A stretch of DNA of 64,000 nucleotides from Lactarius indigo (lineage: Eukaryota > Basidiomycota > Agaricomycetes > Russulales > Russulaceae). The stretch's first letter is position 1. The number at the start of each line of letters is the position of its first letter. Shown piece after piece: positions 60,341-64,000 of this stretch. Position numbers and translations under genes: made by a program. Under the pieces are notes generated by a model. That model had not been told where the DNA came from, made no database searches, and saw only the letters and a program-made list of their open reading frames with translations. Location: NCBI GenBank assembly GCA_025766275.1, contig JAFKAC010000079.1, positions 186,001 to 250,000 on the forward strand. The letters run 5' to 3'.

Positions 60341-63300
60341 ATGTCGACCAGTCTCCAGGCATCCTCCTCCACTCCAAACGTTCACCCGATCTTCGAGAAG
60401 GCCCTCAAAGAGTATAAGAAGAAGACCGGAAAAGAACTGTCTACCCATCCGCTTGCGGAGGAAATACAAGGCTGCGGTTCTATTGAAGCTATCCTCGCCG
60501 TACTTCAAGGGAAAGCCAACGAACTCAATCAAAATCAGAGCAGCGACGAGCGACTCACAAAGTGGCTTACGCCGACCGTGAATGTTCTCAACGCACTCTC
60601 TTCCACCCTTGGCGAAGGCGTCGGCACAGTGAGTTCCAGTACGCTGCCTGGTCACCAGACGGCGTCCTAACATTAAATTTCAGGTATTTCCCCCCACTAA
60701 AATTATCTTTTCCGCCATGAGTATCCTCCTTGTGGTGAGTTGACCTTCTGCGTAGACTGTGATGACCCGGGACAACGCCATTTCCCACAGGCGGCAAGGG
60801 ATACCGCAGCGAGCCGCGATGTACTTATCGAGCTCTTCGAGAGAATTGAAAACTTCTTTGTACGCCTCCAGACGCACACCGAAGTCCCACCGACAGCGCA
60901 GATGGTGAATGTGATGGGGAAGGTTATGGTCGAAGTGCTGTCTATGCTTGCGATGGCGACAAAGGTGATGTACCAAAGTCGCAAGAGTTTGTTCATCTCC
61001 CCTCCCCCGAGTTTCCCCTTGCTGAAATTGGACCAGAAACGTTCCTTAAGAAGCTGCTGGGAAGGAACGATATTGGGGACGCGTTAGTGAGGTTGGATAA
61101 ATTGGAACAGGGGGAACTGCGGATGGTGTCTACGCAAGTGTTAAAGGACACCAGTGATCTGAAGGACGCTACAAGTGATATTAAGGACGTCGCAAATGAC
61201 ATTAAGGACGTCACAAGTGATATTAAGGACACCACAAGTGATATCAAGGACGTCACAAGTGATATCAAAGACGATACCAGCGAGCTCAAGGACAGTGCGT
61301 AGTTCTTCGTCTCATAACACAATTCGTGCCAAACCTCTTCGGATTAGACGCGAAAGAAGCAAAAGTGATGCTAAAGCAGATTCTCGGCGATGTTAGCCCC
61401 CACCAATGTTCGTATTGTCATGGCCTCACCGCGAATGCTCGTAAAGCTCACATACAATACCAGGGGAGCGGCTCCGAGGATGGTTGACTCCGCCTGATCC
61501 ATCAATCAAACCACACCAACGCGTGCGGCGCTCAGCATGAGAGAACTGCGGCCTGGGTTTTCAATGAAGATATATTTAAGCAGTGGGAGTCGTCCCAGTT
61601 GGGATCCTTATTGTGGATCCATGGCAAAGGTATCGGTGTTCCACTCTGCGGGGTTCACCTGTCTGACTGCTCCTGGTTTCGTAGCGGGTTCAGGGAAGAG
61701 CATCCTCTGGTTCGCCATTCTGTTTTCTCTCCATACAGATGCTTATGTCCTTCGGTCAGCTCTTCGATTATCCAGCATCTCATCACTCTCCGCGATGCTG
61801 GGTTAGCCTCCATTGCCTATTTCTATTTTGACTTTAGAGATGACAACAAGAAGCATCGCCGCGGGCTCCTTTCTTCGCTTCTATTACAGCTTTCTTCCCG
61901 GTCCACGGATTGTCTCAATATACTCTCCCACGTCTATTCGACCTACGACGCTGGCAAGGAACAGCCCAGTGAACGTGCTTTGGTGCAATGCCTCAAGGAC
62001 ATGCTCATGGCGCCATCCCTTTCTCAACTCCCCACTTACATCGTCTTGGACGCCCTTGACGAATGTCCCAACACATACGGGATACCAACTCCGCGAGGAC
62101 ATGTCCTCGAACTTGTAAAAGATCTTGTTGACCTCTGTCTTCCGAACCTATGCATGTGCATTACTAGTCGCTGGGAGAATGATATCCGGACCGCTCTCGA
62201 GCCTTTGGCATCAGGCCACTTCTCCCTTCATGATCAACCTGGACAGAAGAACGACATCAGCGAATATGTCAGCGCTGTTGTTCAATCTGACCCCCAAATG
62301 AAGAGTTGGCGAGAAGACGACAGGAGTCTAGTCATCGAGACACTCTCGGAGAAAGCTGATGGCATGTAAGGCGATAGTCGATTTCGACCTATACTTCCCT
62401 GACTCATCGTACAGGTTCCGATGGGTCTTTTGTCAGCTGGAGATATTAAGGCATTGCCTCGCTCCCAGTCTACGGCGTCAACTTGACGAACTACCGAAAA
62501 CCCTTGACGAGACGTATGAGCGGGTCTTGAAGGAGATCGAGTCCACCAACCAAGGCCGATACGCGCGCCGTCTGTTGCAGTGCCTTTCCGTGGCTTGTCG
62601 GCCGCTTCGTGTCGAGGAGTTCGCAGAAGTACTTGCGTTTGACCTTGACACGACCGAGGGAGAGATCCCGACGCTTCATGCGGAATGGCGCTGGGAAGAT
62701 CAAGAGCGAGCAGTTTTGTCTGCTTGTTCGAGCTTGGTTTCCATTGTCGACGGCAAAAATACCAAGGGCGAATATTGCCGGGTTGTCCAATTTTCACATT
62801 TTTCGGTGAAAGAATACCTCACGTCAAATCGTCTTGTCTCCGCTCGCGGAGATATATCACGGTACCACATTCTTCCCGAACCTGCGCACTTGATACTTGC
62901 GCGTGCCTGCCTTGGGGTTCTACTCAACTTGGATAATCGCGTTGACAAAGAGGGCGGCGGCGAGCACAACGACAACGACATCCCTTTGCTTAAATATGCT
63001 GCCGAACATTGGGCATCCCACGCTCAGGTCAAGAGCGTGTCATTACGTCTGAAGGATGCGATGGAGGCCCTCTTTGACTTGGACAAGCCATACTTCTTGG
63101 AGTGGGTACGAATACACGACATAGACCCTTATATATTTGGGTACTGGAAAGAACGCCATCCCCAACCCCTGTACTATGCCGCTCTTTGCGGATTCTATGA
63201 CCTCGTTCGGCTCCTCGTCCTTAAACACCCGGAGCAAGTAAATTACCGTGATGGCAACCTCGAGTTTCCTCTAGTTGCGGCCCTATCCAGAAAACACTTT

Positions 63301-64000
63301 CAGGTTGCCGAGCTCCTTGTTGAGCACGGCGCGCGTATCAATGTTCGCGGACACCCTCCACTTTTCCACACCATCCGATTTTTAGGAGATGCTCGTGTCG
63401 ACTCCGTGCAGTTCCTGCTTAGACGTGGCGCAGATGTGAACGCCACAGAGGAGTATTTTTGGACCCCACTGCATATAGCAGCAGAAATGGGAAATCTCAA
63501 GGTAGCTCAGATGTTACTCGAGCACGGGGCAGAAGTCGATTGTCGGAACGACAAGGGGCAAACTCCATTACACTTAGGTATCGACCAGGAAGTCCGGCGA
63601 AGATGAAGGCGAACGTGAACGTGAACGTGCTATTCTTGCTCGAATATTGGTGGAGCGCGGTGCGGACGTGATGGCACAAGATGAGGACAGGGCAACCCCA
63701 TTACATTTCGCATCATGTTACGCACGGGCCGAGATTACCCGGCTGCTGCTCGACCATGACGCAAACGCCCGGGCCGAGAATATCCAAGGCCGGAGCCCAC
63801 TACACGAGGTGTCACGAGGCATCAGCCAATATAAAACGTATCCTTACCTCGGACTTGGTTCCGGGGACCCAGCATATCACCGCAAAATAGCTCCCGATGT
63901 CGCACTGCTTCTACTAGAGCACAACATAGACGTGAATACACTAGATAAGGACCACGCAACCCCATTACATTTTGCATCCTCCTATGGGATGCTCGAGGTC
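60341..64000 (+). pseudogene. NLR6: Goodbye-NACHT-ankyrin gene with two single-base insertions (partial)
   Basis: Exons 60341-60628, 60684-60734, 60791-60986, 61037-61294, 61348-61407, 61464-61629, 61685-61709, 61760-62365 and from 62415. Exon 6 has one extra base near 61504 (CCATCAATCAAACC versus CCATCGACAAACC in NLR3), which shifts frame before the P-loop. A second extra base near 63577 (CACTTAGGTATCG versus CACCTGGTGTCG in NLR4) breaks the ankyrin part, after which coding similarity continues to the window end. Otherwise the gene is well kept, with GKAGSGKS, IVLDALDEC, TSRWEND and SHFSVKEYLTS all present. Both changes could also be sequencing errors. Exons 1-7 resemble NLR5; exons 8-9 resemble NLR2 and NLR4. 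The linker holds seven heptads. Confidence 0.78.
61156..61293 (+). repeat. 21 bp coding tandem repeat (heptad linker) in NLR6
   Basis: Seven units of 21 bases encode DLKDATS, DIKDVAN, DIKDVTS, DIKDTTS, DIKDVTS, DIKDDTS and ELKD. The period of seven residues, with an aliphatic residue at the second position of every unit and usually another three later, fits a coiled coil. Other copies have fewer units: one in NLR1 and NLR5, about two in NLR3, three in NLR4. Confidence 0.85.

Noticed and set aside
1..64000. CRISPR arrays, rRNA, bacterial operons
   Set aside because: Spliced genes and fungal transposons show a eukaryotic nuclear genome. The regular repeats seen are coding ankyrin and heptad repeats, or LTRs.

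Overview
This is fungal DNA, most likely from a mushroom-forming basidiomycete (Agaricomycetes). Genes carry many 45-60 bp GT-AG introns. A priA-like secreted protein, a double-BTB protein, tubulin cofactor A and a tandem family of Goodbye-NACHT-ankyrin STAND proteins (fungal NLR-like receptors) are all present, together with Ty1/copia and Ty3/gypsy LTR retrotransposons. I cannot name the species. Intron positions were inferred by hand from splice signals, reading frame and comparison among paralogs.

Layout. 0-8 kb: priA-like gene cut by the window start (-), a gene-poor stretch with a BTB gene relic, an intact four-exon tubulin cofactor A gene (+, 4048-4615), and a two-exon gene with two BTB/POZ modules (-, 5246-7323). 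8-64 kb: six head-to-tail copies of one receptor family, here called NLR1 to NLR6, starting at 8090, 16623, 20806, 42312, 50361 and 60341. All share eight intron positions. NLR1, NLR4 and NLR5 are open from start to stop (1466, 1458 and 1517 residues). NLR2 is a truncated pseudogene. NLR3 is cut near its 3' end by a retrotransposon. NLR6 carries two single-base insertions and runs off the window.

Transposons. A 5.4 kb copia element (25477-38546, minus strand) sits in the last exon of NLR3, flanked by the 5 bp duplication TCCGG. A 7.66 kb chromodomain gypsy element (29782-37441, minus strand) is nested in the copia gag region, flanked by GTCGG. Removing both restores frame in copia and in NLR3. 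Each LTR pair differs at one base, a C/T difference at a CpG site in both cases, so both insertions are young. The gypsy pol frame is broken only by three in-frame TGA codons.

How it fits together. The receptors probably act as ATP-driven switches: an N-terminal Goodbye domain for signalling, a NACHT ATPase, and a long ankyrin array for recognition. The array looks like a diversity generator. Paralogs differ in the number of roughly 72-residue ankyrin supra-repeats and in the number of heptads in a linker before the NACHT domain. N-terminal exons group neighbours (3 with 4, 5 with 6), while NACHT and ankyrin exons group alternate copies (2, 4, 6 versus 3, 5), which implies recombination inside genes. 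Relics of tubulin cofactor A lie upstream of NLR4, NLR5 and NLR6 and mark the duplicated unit.
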